A stretch of DNA of 64,000 nt. Origin: Streptomyces shenzhenensis. GTDB lineage: Bacteria > Actinomycetota > Actinomycetes > Streptomycetales > Streptomycetaceae. A model generated the notes under the pieces. It saw nothing but the letters and a program-made list of their open reading frames with translations, had not been told where the DNA came from and searched no databases. The DNA is taken from the NCBI RefSeq assembly GCF_003688995.1, contig NZ_PENI01000005.1, positions 62,001 through 126,000 of the forward strand, given 5' to 3'. A program made the position numbers and the translations under genes. Below are positions 49,419 through 57,915 of this stretch, in pieces. The first letter of the stretch is position 1, and every line of letters begins with the position of its first letter.

Positions 49419-50183
49419 TCAGCCCTCGATGCCCGGGAAGAGGTCCAGGAACGGCTGTGCCGTCGCGTCCATGCCCCGGCTGTACGGGGCGTCGAAGACC
49501 CAGATCAGGAAGAGCATGAACGCGATCGTGGCCGAGAACAGCCCGGCGAGGACGAGTTCCCGCGGGGTGCGCCGGATCTGCAGCGCGAACACCATGCCGA
49601 CGGTGATCACCGCTCCGAAGAGCAGCCCGAACCACACCACGCCGGGCATCGTCGCCCCCGTGGACTCGGCGCGGGCGCCGCGCGCCTGGTCCACCGCCGT
49701 CACCTGGTCGACGAGCGGCTGGTAGGCCTGCGCCTCGAAGTCCGTCCGCGGCCGGTAGTCGGTGACGTCGCTGCGGATGCGGTCGAGCAGCCGGGCGCCG
49801 GTGTCGGTGAGGCGTCCGTGATCCGTCATCGTCCTCCACTCGGTGTGAACGACGTGTCCGGCATACGCGTTGACATCGGCCCGGATGCCGTCGCGGACGT
49901 CGGGCGGGTAGACCCGGACCCGTTCCGAGATCTCGTGCAGCGCCTGGGCCTCCGCCCGCACCTGGTCCTGGGCGACGCCGCGTGCCTCCCAGACCCCGGC
50001 GATGGCCAGGCCCAGGACGATGGCGTAGACGACGCCGATCCACATCGTCATGTACTCGATGACGTCGGGGGTCTCGCTGGGGTCGTCGTCCGCCGCGGCG
50101 GTGCGGTGCCGTACCAGGGTGACGGCGACCACCACGGCGCACGCGCCCAGCATCGCGAGGGCGAGAACAAGCCATTCCGACAA
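49419..50183 (-). CDS. DUF4239-type integral membrane protein
   Basis: A 254-residue membrane protein. Two helices lie near the N-terminus (WLVLALAMLGACAVVVAVTL and MWIGVVYAIVLGLAIAGVWE) and two near the C-terminus (VVWFGLLFGAVITVGMVFAL and LVLAGLFSATIAFMLFLIWV), around a soluble helical middle, as in the DUF4239 family (distantly bestrophin-like). TTG 50183 has GGAGG five bases before it and is the most probable start. It lies 47 bases behind the Pro-rich protein gene on the same strand and is probably co-transcribed with it. Confidence 0.82.
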   Translation of the reverse strand: MSEWLVLALAMLGACAVVVAVTLVRHRTAAADDDPSETPDVIEYMTMWIGVVYAIVLGLAIAGVWEARGVAQDQVRAEAQALHEISERVRVYPPDVRDGIRADVNAYAGHVVHTEWRTMTDHGRLTDTGARLLDRIRSDVTDYRPRTDFEAQAYQPLVDQVTAVDQARGARAESTGATMPGVVWFGLLFGAVITVGMVFALQIRRTPRELVLAGLFSATIAFMLFLIWVFDAPYSRGMDATAQPFLDLFPGIEG

Positions 50184-50230
50184 CGGTGCCTCCAGGGACG
50201 AGCGAATCGATGTGCGGGCGTGCTCCGGCG

Positions 50231-50824
50231 TCAGCGGGGGCGCAGCGCGGCGACGGCGACGACCGCGGGGACGGTGATGAGCAGGACGTAGGTGACCGGG
50301 GAGGTCCGGTGGTGCGCCGGGGAGCCGGCCGGCCGGGGGTGGTGGCGCGGATAGCTGACCGGGGGCGCGGAGGGCCGCCGGCTGGGCTCGGGTGACGGCT
50401 CGGGCGCGGGAGATGCGGTGCGGGTCGGCGTGGGCTTCGGCGTCGGAGCGGGGGCCGGCTGTGGCGGGGCCGGCGCGGGGGCCGGCGGCAGGGCCCGTGG
50501 TGGTGGCGTCGTCGGCTTCGGCTTCGGTTTCTGCGGGGGTGCCGGCTCGGGCGTCGCTTTCGATGGCGTGGGCTGCGGTGGCGGTGGCGGAGTGGGCGTC
50601 GGGCGGGGCGGGGGTGGGGGCGTGGGCATGGGGCAGCGCGGCGGAGTCGGCCAGGAGCGGCCCGCGACGGCCACCGCCACCGTGCCGTCCGGCCCCGTCG
50701 AGGCATAGGCGCAGGCGTCGGCCCCGGCCGTGCCGGCCGGACAGCCCACGAAGGCCCACACCAGTGCCACCAGGGCGAACACCCTTGCGGCGGGCGGGAA
50801 TCGAGTCGCTTCAGGTCCATGCAC
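50231..50824 (-). CDS. Secreted Pro-rich protein with C-terminal membrane anchor
   Basis: A 197-residue protein: a signal peptide (FPPAARVFALVALVWAFVGC, ending GTAGADA), a short Cys-containing head, about 100 residues rich in Pro, Thr, Lys and Ala (PTPPPPPRPTPTPPPPPQPT and the like), and a C-terminal hydrophobic helix TYVLLITVPAVVAVAAL ending RPR. GTG 50824 has AGGA eight bases upstream. The layout resembles a wall-spanning stalk. No sortase motif is seen. It is divergent from the repeat lipoprotein gene. Confidence 0.75.
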   Translation of the reverse strand: MHGPEATRFPPAARVFALVALVWAFVGCPAGTAGADACAYASTGPDGTVAVAVAGRSWPTPPRCPMPTPPPPPRPTPTPPPPPQPTPSKATPEPAPPQKPKPKPTTPPPRALPPAPAPAPPQPAPAPTPKPTPTRTASPAPEPSPEPSRRPSAPPVSYPRHHPRPAGSPAHHRTSPVTYVLLITVPAVVAVAALRPR

Positions 50825-50963
50825 GACCGAGATCCTGGGGTGTCGGCAGCCCGGCCACGCCGAAGAGTCCGCGCATTGCCTCGAAGGGGGGACAGCGGTC
50901 TTCGGACGGTTGCCCCGGCGCCGCACGCTCCCGCGTACGCACAGAGGGCGTAAAGAAATCTTC

Positions 50964-50989
50964 GGAACGGTTGAACACAGTGGCCCGTT
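50964..50989 (+). promoter_or_regulatory. ECF-type promoter of the repeat lipoprotein gene
   Basis: GGAAC (50964-50968) and CGTT (50986-50989) are 17 bases apart, matching the GGAAC-N16/17-CGTT type read by ECF sigma factors. The distance to the lipoprotein start is about 72 bases. Confidence 0.6.
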
Positions 50990-51060
50990 CCGTCCGTACC
51001 CAGTGTCGTGCGGCGACGCAGCAGGCGCTGCAATTTCCAGGCGATAATGGGGAGTTGACG

Positions 51061-52014
51061 ATGAAGATCTCCTGGCGGACCGCATCACTGGTGGCGACCG
51101 CCGCTTCGGTGCTGGCACTGACGACGGCGTGCGGTCAGGACAATGCCACCACTCCGTCCTCGGCCCAGAACGTCGGGGCCACCGCCGCGGCGGGCGGCTA
51201 CGGCGGCGCCGGCACGGGGACCGGCGCGGGCAACGGCTACGGCGCGGACGGCAACCAGAGTTCCAGCTCCCCGAGCCCGGGCGTGCCCGCGGGTGCTCTC
51301 GCGGTCGCCGCCAACCCCGATCTGGGCAAGGTCCTCACCGATGTCTCGGGCCTCACCCTCTACCGCTTCGACCAGGACACCGCCGAGCCGCCCAAGTCGA
51401 ACTGCGACGGCGACTGCGCGACCACCTGGCCCCCGGTGCCCGCGGACGACGCGACCGCCGGCGACGGCATCGACAAGGCCCTGCTCGGCGAGGTGACCCG
51501 CACCGACGGCACCAAGCAGCTGACCGTGGGCGGCTGGCCCGCCTACCGCTATGCCAAGGACGTCAACTCCGGTGACGTCAACGGCCAGGGCGTGGGCGGC
51601 AAGTGGTTCGCGCTCGCCCCCGACGGCAAGAAGGCGGCCCAGTCGGACCTGCCCGGCCTGTCCACCCGCAAGGATCCCAAGCTGGGCGAGATCGTCATCG
51701 ACAAGAACGGCATGACGGTCTACCGCTTCATGAAGGACGAGGCATGGCCCAAGCCCGTCTCGAACTGCACAGGGGACTGCCTGGAGAAGTGGCCGGCGGT
51801 CGCCCCGGTCGAGGCCGCCGACACCAAGGGCGTGGTGAAGAAGGGCCTGATGAGCTTCACCCGGTCCGACGGCGGCAAGCAGATGACCGTGAACTGCTCG
51901 CCGATCTACACCTTCGCCGGTGACAGGGCGCCGGGGGACACCAACGGTCAGGGCGTCGGCGGCACGTGGTACGCCGTCGCGCCCGACGGCAAGCCGGTCG
52001 GCGCGCCCAAGTAG
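51061..52014 (+). CDS. SCO0930-family repeat lipoprotein
   Basis: A 317-residue lipoprotein. A signal peptide ends in the lipobox-like LTTAC. A Gly/Ser-rich stretch (residues 35-75) leads to two copies of the secreted-repeat domain: DVSGLTLYRFDQDTAEPPKS, NCDGDCATTWPPV and, in the second, NGMTVYRFMKDEAWPKPVSN, NCTGDCLEKWPAV. Each has a C-x3-C pair and an NGQGVGGxW motif. The family is common in Streptomyces and of unknown role on the cell surface. GGGGAG seven bases before ATG 51061 fixes the start, and an ECF-type promoter lies upstream. Confidence 0.9.
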   Translation: MKISWRTASLVATAASVLALTTACGQDNATTPSSAQNVGATAAAGGYGGAGTGTGAGNGYGADGNQSSSSPSPGVPAGALAVAANPDLGKVLTDVSGLTLYRFDQDTAEPPKSNCDGDCATTWPPVPADDATAGDGIDKALLGEVTRTDGTKQLTVGGWPAYRYAKDVNSGDVNGQGVGGKWFALAPDGKKAAQSDLPGLSTRKDPKLGEIVIDKNGMTVYRFMKDEAWPKPVSNCTGDCLEKWPAVAPVEAADTKGVVKKGLMSFTRSDGGKQMTVNCSPIYTFAGDRAPGDTNGQGVGGTWYAVAPDGKPVGAPK

Positions 52015-52322
52015 GGATCACCTCCCCAGGGTTGATCGCCCCCCGCCCAAGTCAGTGTCGGACCACCGCGGAAGGGAGGGACGAGGGCAAGCGAGTGCCG
52101 GACGTACGACTACAGGCGCGCGACCAAGGGTCCGCCCCCTCCGCACCGCACGGAGGGGGCGGACCGCTGTGCGAGGGGGCCGTCACGCTGCGGCGTCGTG
52201 CCGGCACGTGCCGGAGGCAGTGACCGGGAACGGATGGTCAATTTCCGTTTCGGGTCGCTCCGTTGGCGGACGATCAGTAGCCTCAGCTCGAACACTGGAT
52301 CGCCTACGCCTTGGAGAGGTAC
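52015..52322. other. Intergenic region with a strong terminator
   Basis: About 300 bases between the lipoprotein gene and the methyltransferase gene. It contains the hairpin at 52129-52165 and, near 52230-52300, an AT-richer stretch (GGTCAATTTCCGTTTC) likely to hold the promoter of the downstream pair. Confidence 0.5.
52129..52165 (+). terminator. Hairpin terminator
   Basis: A perfect 15-base stem GGTCCGCCCCCTCCG with CGGAGGGGGCGGACC around a 7-base loop, between the lipoprotein and methyltransferase genes. Confidence 0.75.
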
Positions 52323-53138
52323 ATGGAGCGTCCTGCCTGGGCCCCACGGAGCATCGACATCACGGTGCCGAGCGTCGCGCGTATCCATGACTACTACCTG
52401 GGCGGTTCGTACAACTTCGAGGTCGACCGGGAGACGGCCCGCAAGGCCATGGAGTTCCTGCCGGGACTGCCCAGGATCGTGCGGGCGAACCGGGCGTTCA
52501 TGCGTCGCGCCGTGCGCTTCGCGGTCGCGGAGGGCATCACGCAGTTCCTCGACATCGGCTCCGGCATCCCCACGTCCGGCAACGTCCATGAAGTGGCCCA
52601 GGCGGCCCATCCGGACGCCCGCGTGGTGTACGTCGACCACGACCCGGTGGCGGTGGCGCGCACCCAGGCGGTACTGGCGGGCAACGAGGGCGTGCGGGTC
52701 GTCGCGGCGGACCTCCGCAAGCCCCGGGAGATCCTGTCGAGCCCCGAAGTCCAGGACCTGATCGACCCGAATCGGCCGGTGGCGCTGCTTCTCGTTGCCA
52801 TACTTCACTTCGTGGAAGACGCGGACGACCCCTGTGGAGCGGTGGCCGAGCTGCGCGAGGCATTCGCGCCGGGCAGCCTGCTGATCCTCACCCATGCCTC
52901 GTACGAGGGAATCCCGCTGCCGCCCGAGCGGGCCGCAGGCGTGGTGGACGTATACAAGGACATTCGCAACCCGCTGATCATGCGCTCGCGCGACGAGGTC
53001 GCGCGGTTCTTCGAGGGGTACGACATGGTGGAACCCGGACTGGTGGCGATGCCGTGCTGGCGCCCGGAGTCGGAGGACCCGGACGACGAGGACCCGTTCG
53101 CGTTCTCCGGGTTCGCGGGCGTGGGGCGTACGGCGTGA
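52323..53138 (+). CDS. DUF574/Methyltransf_19-type SAM-dependent methyltransferase
   Basis: A 271-residue predicted methyltransferase of the actinobacterial family often annotated DUF574. Motifs: SIDITVPSVARIHDYYLGGS followed by YNFEVDR (family signature), QFLDIGSGIPTSGNVHEV (SAM-binding loop), RVVYVDHDPVAVAR (acidic residue for ribose) and ILHFVEDADDP. GGAGAGG before ATG 52323 sets the start. Its last bases overlap the start of the c-di-GMP gene (GTGA), so the two are translationally coupled. The methylated substrate is unknown. Confidence 0.9.
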   Translation: MERPAWAPRSIDITVPSVARIHDYYLGGSYNFEVDRETARKAMEFLPGLPRIVRANRAFMRRAVRFAVAEGITQFLDIGSGIPTSGNVHEVAQAAHPDARVVYVDHDPVAVARTQAVLAGNEGVRVVAADLRKPREILSSPEVQDLIDPNRPVALLLVAILHFVEDADDPCGAVAELREAFAPGSLLILTHASYEGIPLPPERAAGVVDVYKDIRNPLIMRSRDEVARFFEGYDMVEPGLVAMPCWRPESEDPDDEDPFAFSGFAGVGRTA

Positions 53139-55279
53139 TCGCGGAGCCGGACGGGCCGGAGGACAGACTGCGGCGGTTCGCGACCATCTGGAGCCGGGCC
53201 GTGTTCCCGGTGGCCTCGACGTCGCTGACTCGGCCGGAGTTCGAGGAACAACTCCTGCCGCTCGCACGCCGGTTGAGCCGGGCACTGCGGCAGCGCGGCT
53301 TCGACGCGGAGGAGGCGAAGGCGGTCGGCGCCGCGCTGACCGACGCGCACTGCACAGATCCGGAGGCGCTCACCCGGACCCTGGACTGCATCGACGCCTA
53401 TCTGGTGCTGTACTGCGGCGAGGACGGACCGCAGGACGAACTGCGCGTGCGCTGCTCCCGGTTGCAGCACGCCATGGCGGGCGGGTTCGCGCAGGCGCTG
53501 CGCGAGCGGACGCTGGCCGAGCAGGAGGCCATCGCCCGGGCCGCGTTGCAGGCCCAGGGGGTGGTGGCGGATGCCCTGCACGCCAGCGAGGCCCGCTTCC
53601 GCGCGGTGTTCGAGGGCGCGGCCATAGGGATCGGCATCGCCGACCTCGAGGGCCGGGTGCTCCAGGTCAACGAGGCGTTGCTGCGCATGTTCGGGCTCTC
53701 CGAACAGGCGCTGCGCGGCCGTCGGGTGCTGGAGTGGACGCACCCCGAGGACGCGCCGCACACCTGGCGGCTGTACGAGGAACTCGTGCGCGGCGAGCGC
53801 GAGCACTACCACGTGGAGAAGGCGTTCAACCGCACCGACGGAACGGTGCTGTGGACCAATCTCACGGTCTCGCTGCTGCGTGACGCGGACGGCAACCCGC
53901 AGTACCAGCTCGCCCTCATGGAGGACACCACCGAGCGGCGGCTGCTCAATCTGCGGCTGCGCTACGAGGCCACGCACGACGCGCTCACCGGACTGCCCAA
54001 CCGGACCCTGTTCTTCGAACGCCTGGAGAAGGCGCTCGGCGCGGGCGAGGGCCAGCGCTTCGGCCTGTGCTACCTGGACCTGGACGGCTTCAAGACCATC
54101 AACGACAGCCTCGGCCACGCGGCCGGCGACCGGCTGCTGGTCGAGGTCGCCGACCGGCTCCAGGCCTGTGCCACCGCGCCCGGCGAGATGATCGCCCGGC
54201 TCGGCGGCGACGAGTTCGTGGCGCTGACCACCGGGCCCGACACCGAGCGGGAGGTCGACGAGTTGGCGGAGCGCATCATGCACGCGCTCGTCACCCCGGT
54301 CAGCGTCGACGGCCGTGAGCTGCTCGTGCGCGGCAGCATCGGCATCGTGGAGGGCCCGGCGGGCGAGCGCACCGCGGCGGAGGTGCTGCGCAGCGCCGAC
54401 ATCACCATGTACCGGGCCAAGTCGGCGGGCGGCAACCGCGCCGAGCTGGCCGACCCGGAGGCCGACGCCCGCGCCATCACCCGGCACGGGCTGACCACGG
54501 CGCTGCCGGCGGCCCTGGAGCGCGGTGAGTTCTTCATCGAGTACCAGCCGCTGGTGCACCTCGGTGACGGCAGCGTCCGCGGTGCGGAGGCGCTGGTCCG
54601 CTGGCTGCATCCGCAGCACGGCGTGCTCGGCCCCGACCGGTTCATTCCGCTCGCCGAGGACACCGGGCTGATCGTTCCGCTGGGGCGCTGGGTGCTGGAG
54701 CAGTCGGTGCGGCAGGCGCGCGAGTGGCGGGAGCGGTACGGCGAGCAGACGCCGGCCGGCCCGCTGCGCATCAATGTCAACCTCTCGCCCTGCCAGCTCA
54801 GTCATCCCGGTCTGGTCCAGGACACGGTGGAGATCCTGGAGCGCACCGGTGTCGCGCCGGACGCGCTGTGCCTTGAGGTCACGGAGTCCGCGCTGATCGG
54901 CGCCGACGACGATCTGCTCAAGCCGCTGCGGCGGCTGGCCGAGATGGGCGTGGACATCGCCCTGGACGACTTCGGCACCGGCTACTCCAACCTCGCCAAT
55001 CTGCGCCGTCTGCCGGTGAGCATCCTCAAGCTGGATCGCTCCTTCACCCAGAGCATGCAGCAGTTCCCGGCCGACCCCGTCGACCTCAAGATCGTCGAGG
55101 GGATCGTTTCGCTCGCCCACAGCCTGGACCTGTCGGTCACCGTGGAGGGCGTGGAGACCGGAGCCCAGGCCGAACAACTGCGCATACTGGGCTGCGACAC
55201 GGCCCAGGGCTGGTACTACGCCCGCCCCGGCCCCCCAGAACGAGTCCACCACCTAGCCCTGGCAGACGCAACAAACTAG
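53135..55279 (+). CDS. rmdA: PAS-GGDEF-EAL cyclic-di-GMP enzyme, RmdA-like
   Basis: A 714-residue soluble protein. An N-terminal helical region (1-150) is followed by PAS (about 155-275, ARFRAVFEGAAIGIGIADLE), GGDEF (about 285-445) and EAL (about 455-710). The GGDEF signature is intact (GGDEF at 357-361) and the EAL motif is present (EAL at 485-487), with further EAL-domain residues NVNLSPCQL, EVTESALI, DDFGTGYSNL and KLDRSF, so both synthesis and hydrolysis of c-di-GMP are possible. The domain order and the neighbouring repeat lipoprotein match my memory of rmdA (SCO0928), a phosphodiesterase affecting morphological development; the name is inferred from that. GTG 53135 overlaps the methyltransferase stop. 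Confidence 0.9.
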   Translation: MIAEPDGPEDRLRRFATIWSRAVFPVASTSLTRPEFEEQLLPLARRLSRALRQRGFDAEEAKAVGAALTDAHCTDPEALTRTLDCIDAYLVLYCGEDGPQDELRVRCSRLQHAMAGGFAQALRERTLAEQEAIARAALQAQGVVADALHASEARFRAVFEGAAIGIGIADLEGRVLQVNEALLRMFGLSEQALRGRRVLEWTHPEDAPHTWRLYEELVRGEREHYHVEKAFNRTDGTVLWTNLTVSLLRDADGNPQYQLALMEDTTERRLLNLRLRYEATHDALTGLPNRTLFFERLEKALGAGEGQRFGLCYLDLDGFKTINDSLGHAAGDRLLVEVADRLQACATAPGEMIARLGGDEFVALTTGPDTEREVDELAERIMHALVTPVSVDGRELLVRGSIGIVEGPAGERTAAEVLRSADITMYRAKSAGGNRAELADPEADARAITRHGLTTALPAALERGEFFIEYQPLVHLGDGSVRGAEALVRWLHPQHGVLGPDRFIPLAEDTGLIVPLGRWVLEQSVRQAREWRERYGEQTPAGPLRINVNLSPCQLSHPGLVQDTVEILERTGVAPDALCLEVTESALIGADDDLLKPLRRLAEMGVDIALDDFGTGYSNLANLRRLPVSILKLDRSFTQSMQQFPADPVDLKIVEGIVSLAHSLDLSVTVEGVETGAQAEQLRILGCDTAQGWYYARPGPPERVHHLALADATN

Positions 55280-55342
55280 GTCGCCCACGCAGTTAACCGC
55301 ACCCCTAGCAGGCCCAGGGGCGCGGGGAACGGCGCAAAAAAC

Positions 55343-55390
55343 CGTAGTGGCGTGAGAACGTCACCGTGGGTTCGAATCCCACCGCCTCCG
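55343..55390 (+). pseudogene. 3' fragment of a tRNA-Ser gene (candidate att site)
   Basis: The T arm GTGGG-TTCGAAT-CCCAC (55366-55382), the 3' acceptor strand CGCCTCC (55383-55389) and G discriminator, with what looks like a variable arm GTGA...TCAC before it (55352-55365), are those of a type II tRNA such as tRNA-Ser. The 5' acceptor strand, D arm and anticodon arm are missing: the bases to the left are the gene tail and an unrelated repeat. Such 3' tRNA pieces mark the attachment site of integrative elements. Confidence 0.75.
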
Positions 55391-55411
55391 CAGGTCAGAG
55401 ACGTGCTGGTC

Positions 55412-55446
55412 AGAAGGGGCGTCCCTCGATGAGGGGCGCCCCTTCT
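55412..55446 (+). terminator. Hairpin after the tRNA fragment
   Basis: AGAAGGGGCG pairs with the distal GCCCCTTCT, with an inner CCCTC/GAGGG helix, 21 bases past the end of the tRNA fragment. It is probably the original tRNA terminator. Confidence 0.65.
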
Positions 55447-55555
55447 GCGTGGGAGGTGTCTCACCCTGATCCGGGCCTGTCGCGTTGTTGGTCAGTGCAT
55501 CCGGACCAGGCGTGGACCAGCCTTGGTCGGCGAGGAGTGCTGTTGCGCACGGCGG

Positions 55556-56833
55556 TCAGTCCTGACGCTGAACCATCTGACCTGACACCGCGTCAAGGTA
55601 GATGGCTGCGCCCTGAGGCCCGGATTCACCGTCACGGATCATGTTGACGATCCATACGGGGCGCCATTCCCCGGAGACCTCTTGAGCGATCAGGAAAACA
55701 GGGCTCCCCGCCTTGAGATCAGTGAGTTCCTCCGCGCGCTTCTCGGCCGCAGCCTTGTCAAGTTCCGGCTTCGGCAGCTTGGGGTCCTCGACCAGGCGGG
55801 CAGTCACTCCCATGATGCGACCGGAAGATGTGACCGTGATGTCGAGACGCATCGGCATCATGATGTCGTTCACGTAACGGCGGTAGCTCAGAACGTACGG
55901 GGCCTTCCCCTTCGCCAGCGGGTCAAAGGTGATCTTGCTTCCCTTTATTTCGTCCGGATACCACTTCTGTGCAAAACGCACTGCGGATTCCTTGGACTGA
56001 TCCGGTGTTAGGGATCCTCCGTCATCTTGGTTATTTACGGAGAAAGCGCTCTGGATTTTTCGCTCAGGCCACAAGAGCGTCAGGTTTCCCTTGTCGGTGG
56101 TGACGTCCACCTTGCCGGGAAATCCGGGCACTGGCTCTCGTTGCTGCACCTGAACAATTTTGGCCTGCCCGCCGTAGACCTGGGTCGCAACGCTTTTAGC
56201 CCATTTTTCCTGTTCGCTTGTTGCGCCGACAGCTTCAGGACCGCCGTATACGGGCGTGATCGCAAGCCAGAACATGGCGGCGATCGCAGCGCCACCGATA
56301 CCGAAAAGACGCATGCTGGTCCCGGCGTCACGCCGAGTGAACAGCGGACGATGGCGTCTGAGCGCCAGCCAGACGATGCCGCACAGCACACCAGCAACCG
56401 TGCCGATGGTGTTTGCCGCCAAGTCGGAATAACTGCAAGATCGACCGAGGGGCAGCAGAGCTTGGAGCATCTCGACGCTTCCCGTCAGGAGTACTCCACC
56501 CGCCAGTACGGCGATCGGTCGGCGGAATGCGCACACCCCGAAGAAGCAGACAGGAACAAAAAGCAGTACGTTCAGTCGGCCTGGAGTTGTGGACAGGACG
56601 CCTCTCAGGGAGGGCCCTATGTAGCAGACGGTTTCTTTCCCTGCGTCCCCGATCCCGCCTGGCAGGAGCGTCACAGCCAAGACCCCTAGCAGTGACACAG
56701 ACCACAAGGTGGTCGTGACCACTGGCCAATTCTTTGCCCGAGCTAGCAGCGCTACGGGCAGGGCAATGAGAACCGACGCCACCACAAAGACAGGGATGAG
56801 GTCCGCTACGGCCCGGATCGACGCTTCAATCAT
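55556..56833 (-). CDS. VanZ-like membrane protein with extracytoplasmic C-terminal domain
   Basis: A 425-residue protein with visibly lower GC than its neighbours. Residues 1-165 hold four or five membrane helices and the VanZ-family motifs (AVTLLPGG, LNVLLFVPVCFFGV, LLPLGRSCSYSDLAANTIGT). After another helix (MRLFGIGGAAIAAMFWLAIT, about 175-194) comes a 230-residue outside domain ending EWRPVWIVNMIRDGESGP followed by GAAIYLDAVSGQMV, resembling PepSY/YcdB-type ends. VanZ proteins are linked to low-level glycopeptide resistance, but the family is broad and resistance is not shown. The ATG at 56833 has only a weak ribosome site. It lies within the integrated-element remnant. Confidence 0.82.
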   Translation of the reverse strand: MIEASIRAVADLIPVFVVASVLIALPVALLARAKNWPVVTTTLWSVSLLGVLAVTLLPGGIGDAGKETVCYIGPSLRGVLSTTPGRLNVLLFVPVCFFGVCAFRRPIAVLAGGVLLTGSVEMLQALLPLGRSCSYSDLAANTIGTVAGVLCGIVWLALRRHRPLFTRRDAGTSMRLFGIGGAAIAAMFWLAITPVYGGPEAVGATSEQEKWAKSVATQVYGGQAKIVQVQQREPVPGFPGKVDVTTDKGNLTLLWPERKIQSAFSVNNQDDGGSLTPDQSKESAVRFAQKWYPDEIKGSKITFDPLAKGKAPYVLSYRRYVNDIMMPMRLDITVTSSGRIMGVTARLVEDPKLPKPELDKAAAEKRAEELTDLKAGSPVFLIAQEVSGEWRPVWIVNMIRDGESGPQGAAIYLDAVSGQMVQRQD

Positions 56834-57206
56834 GATGTCTTTCTCTCACCACGAGGTGCCCCGGCTTATCATGCGTGCATCAGCAAGGGTTGAGCGAAGG
56901 GGTCCAGAAGTAGGGCGGGGTTTCCATCGAAGCTGTGGGACTTCTCTGTGTCTCCCTTCTCTTGCTCTGAAGCTGCTATTTGGTGTGAATCTGGAAAATT
57001 CGACATCGGCGCTGGTTGCGGTGAATCGCCTTGGCGTAGAACCGGAACAGAACCGCGATGCTGTGTCCGGCCCGGCGTGCGTCTCCGGCCGGGGAGACGC
57101 CAGCGTGGCGCAGGGAGTTCGGCACGTCAGCCAGCGGTGAGGCAGCGTCGGACTCTATCAACACAGCGAGCCGAGCCGCCTTCCAGGCCTCACGAGAGGA
57201 CGCGCG
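56834..57206. other. Upstream region of the VanZ-like gene with integrase relic
   Basis: About 370 bases, AT-richer than the chromosome average here up to 57030. The left part should carry the VanZ-like promoter; the right part holds the integrase relic (56976-57164, minus strand). No other gene is seen. Confidence 0.5.
56976..57164 (-). pseudogene. C-terminal relic of a tyrosine recombinase (integrase)
   Basis: The minus strand reads NSLRHAGVSPAGDARRAGHS then IAVLFRFYAKAIHRN. This is the C-terminal active-site region of Streptomyces element integrases: LRHAGVS (box II Arg-His), GHS, and the catalytic Tyr in RFYAK. About 12 residues between VS and ARRAGHS are shortened, and the rest of the protein is gone. 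Confidence 0.7.
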
Positions 57207-57905
57207 ATGGCCTTGTCCCAGGATGACTTACTCAGGCTGATGGAGTCACTGCGTACGGCGGAGGGAATCGAGTTGATCAGGGTCGTGGGCCGGCAGATCC
57301 TGCAGGAACTCATCGAGGCGGAAGCCACCGCCCACATCGGCGCGGAGCCCGGCGAGCACACGGGGACACGCACGACGATGCGCAACGGGCACCGGGCGAA
57401 GGTGGTGACCACACAGGCCGGGGATCTGGACCTGGCGATCCCCAAGGTCCGCACCGGCAGTTTCTTCCCCAGCCTGCTGGACGCGTGTTCCGCACCCGGC
57501 CTCTGGACCACACCCGCGTCCCCTACGTCTGCCTCGACGCGACGTACTGCAAGGCCCGTGTGAACCACCAGATCGTCTCCCAGGCCGTGGTCATCGCCAC
57601 TGGGGGAGTATCACCGAGGACGGCGGACGCGAGGTCCTCGGGCTGATGGCCGGCGACAGCGAGAGCGAGGTGTTCTGGAGCGAGTTCCTGCGCTCGCCGC
57701 GCGAGCGGGGCCTGACCGGGGTCCGTCTGGTCATCGCTGACGCCGTCCGCGCCCGGCTCGACACCGTCGCCGACATGCTCGGACGGTAGTTCCCAAAGGT
57801 CAGGGCGATGCTCCTGGAAGCGAAGGTAGACCTGACCAACCCCCTGGAGCAGGTCAACCGGGAGATCAAGCGCCGCGTCGACGTCGTCCAGATCACCGCC
57901 GAAGC
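57207..57905 (+). mobile_element. IS256-family transposase relic
   Basis: The first 90 residues read as a Mutator/IS256 transposase: DDLLRLMESLRTAEGIELIR, ELIEAEATAHIGAEPGEHT, RTTMRNGHRAKVVTTQAGDL and LAIPKVRTGSFFPSLL. The reading then jumps, by an internal deletion and a frame change near 57480, to DHTRVPYVCLDATYCKARVN and TEDGGREVLGLMAGDSESE, EFLRSPRERGLTGVRLVIAD. It ends with NPLEQVNREIKRRVDVVQIT after another interruption (a stop at 57787-57789). The catalytic core is incomplete, so it is inactive. Terminal inverted repeats were not found by eye. Confidence 0.8.
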
Positions 57906-57915
57906 GGCGCAGTCG

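Noticed and set aside
55300..55390. A complete tRNA gene.
   Set aside because: No 5' acceptor strand, D arm or anticodon arm can be folded from the preceding bases; only the 3' part is present.
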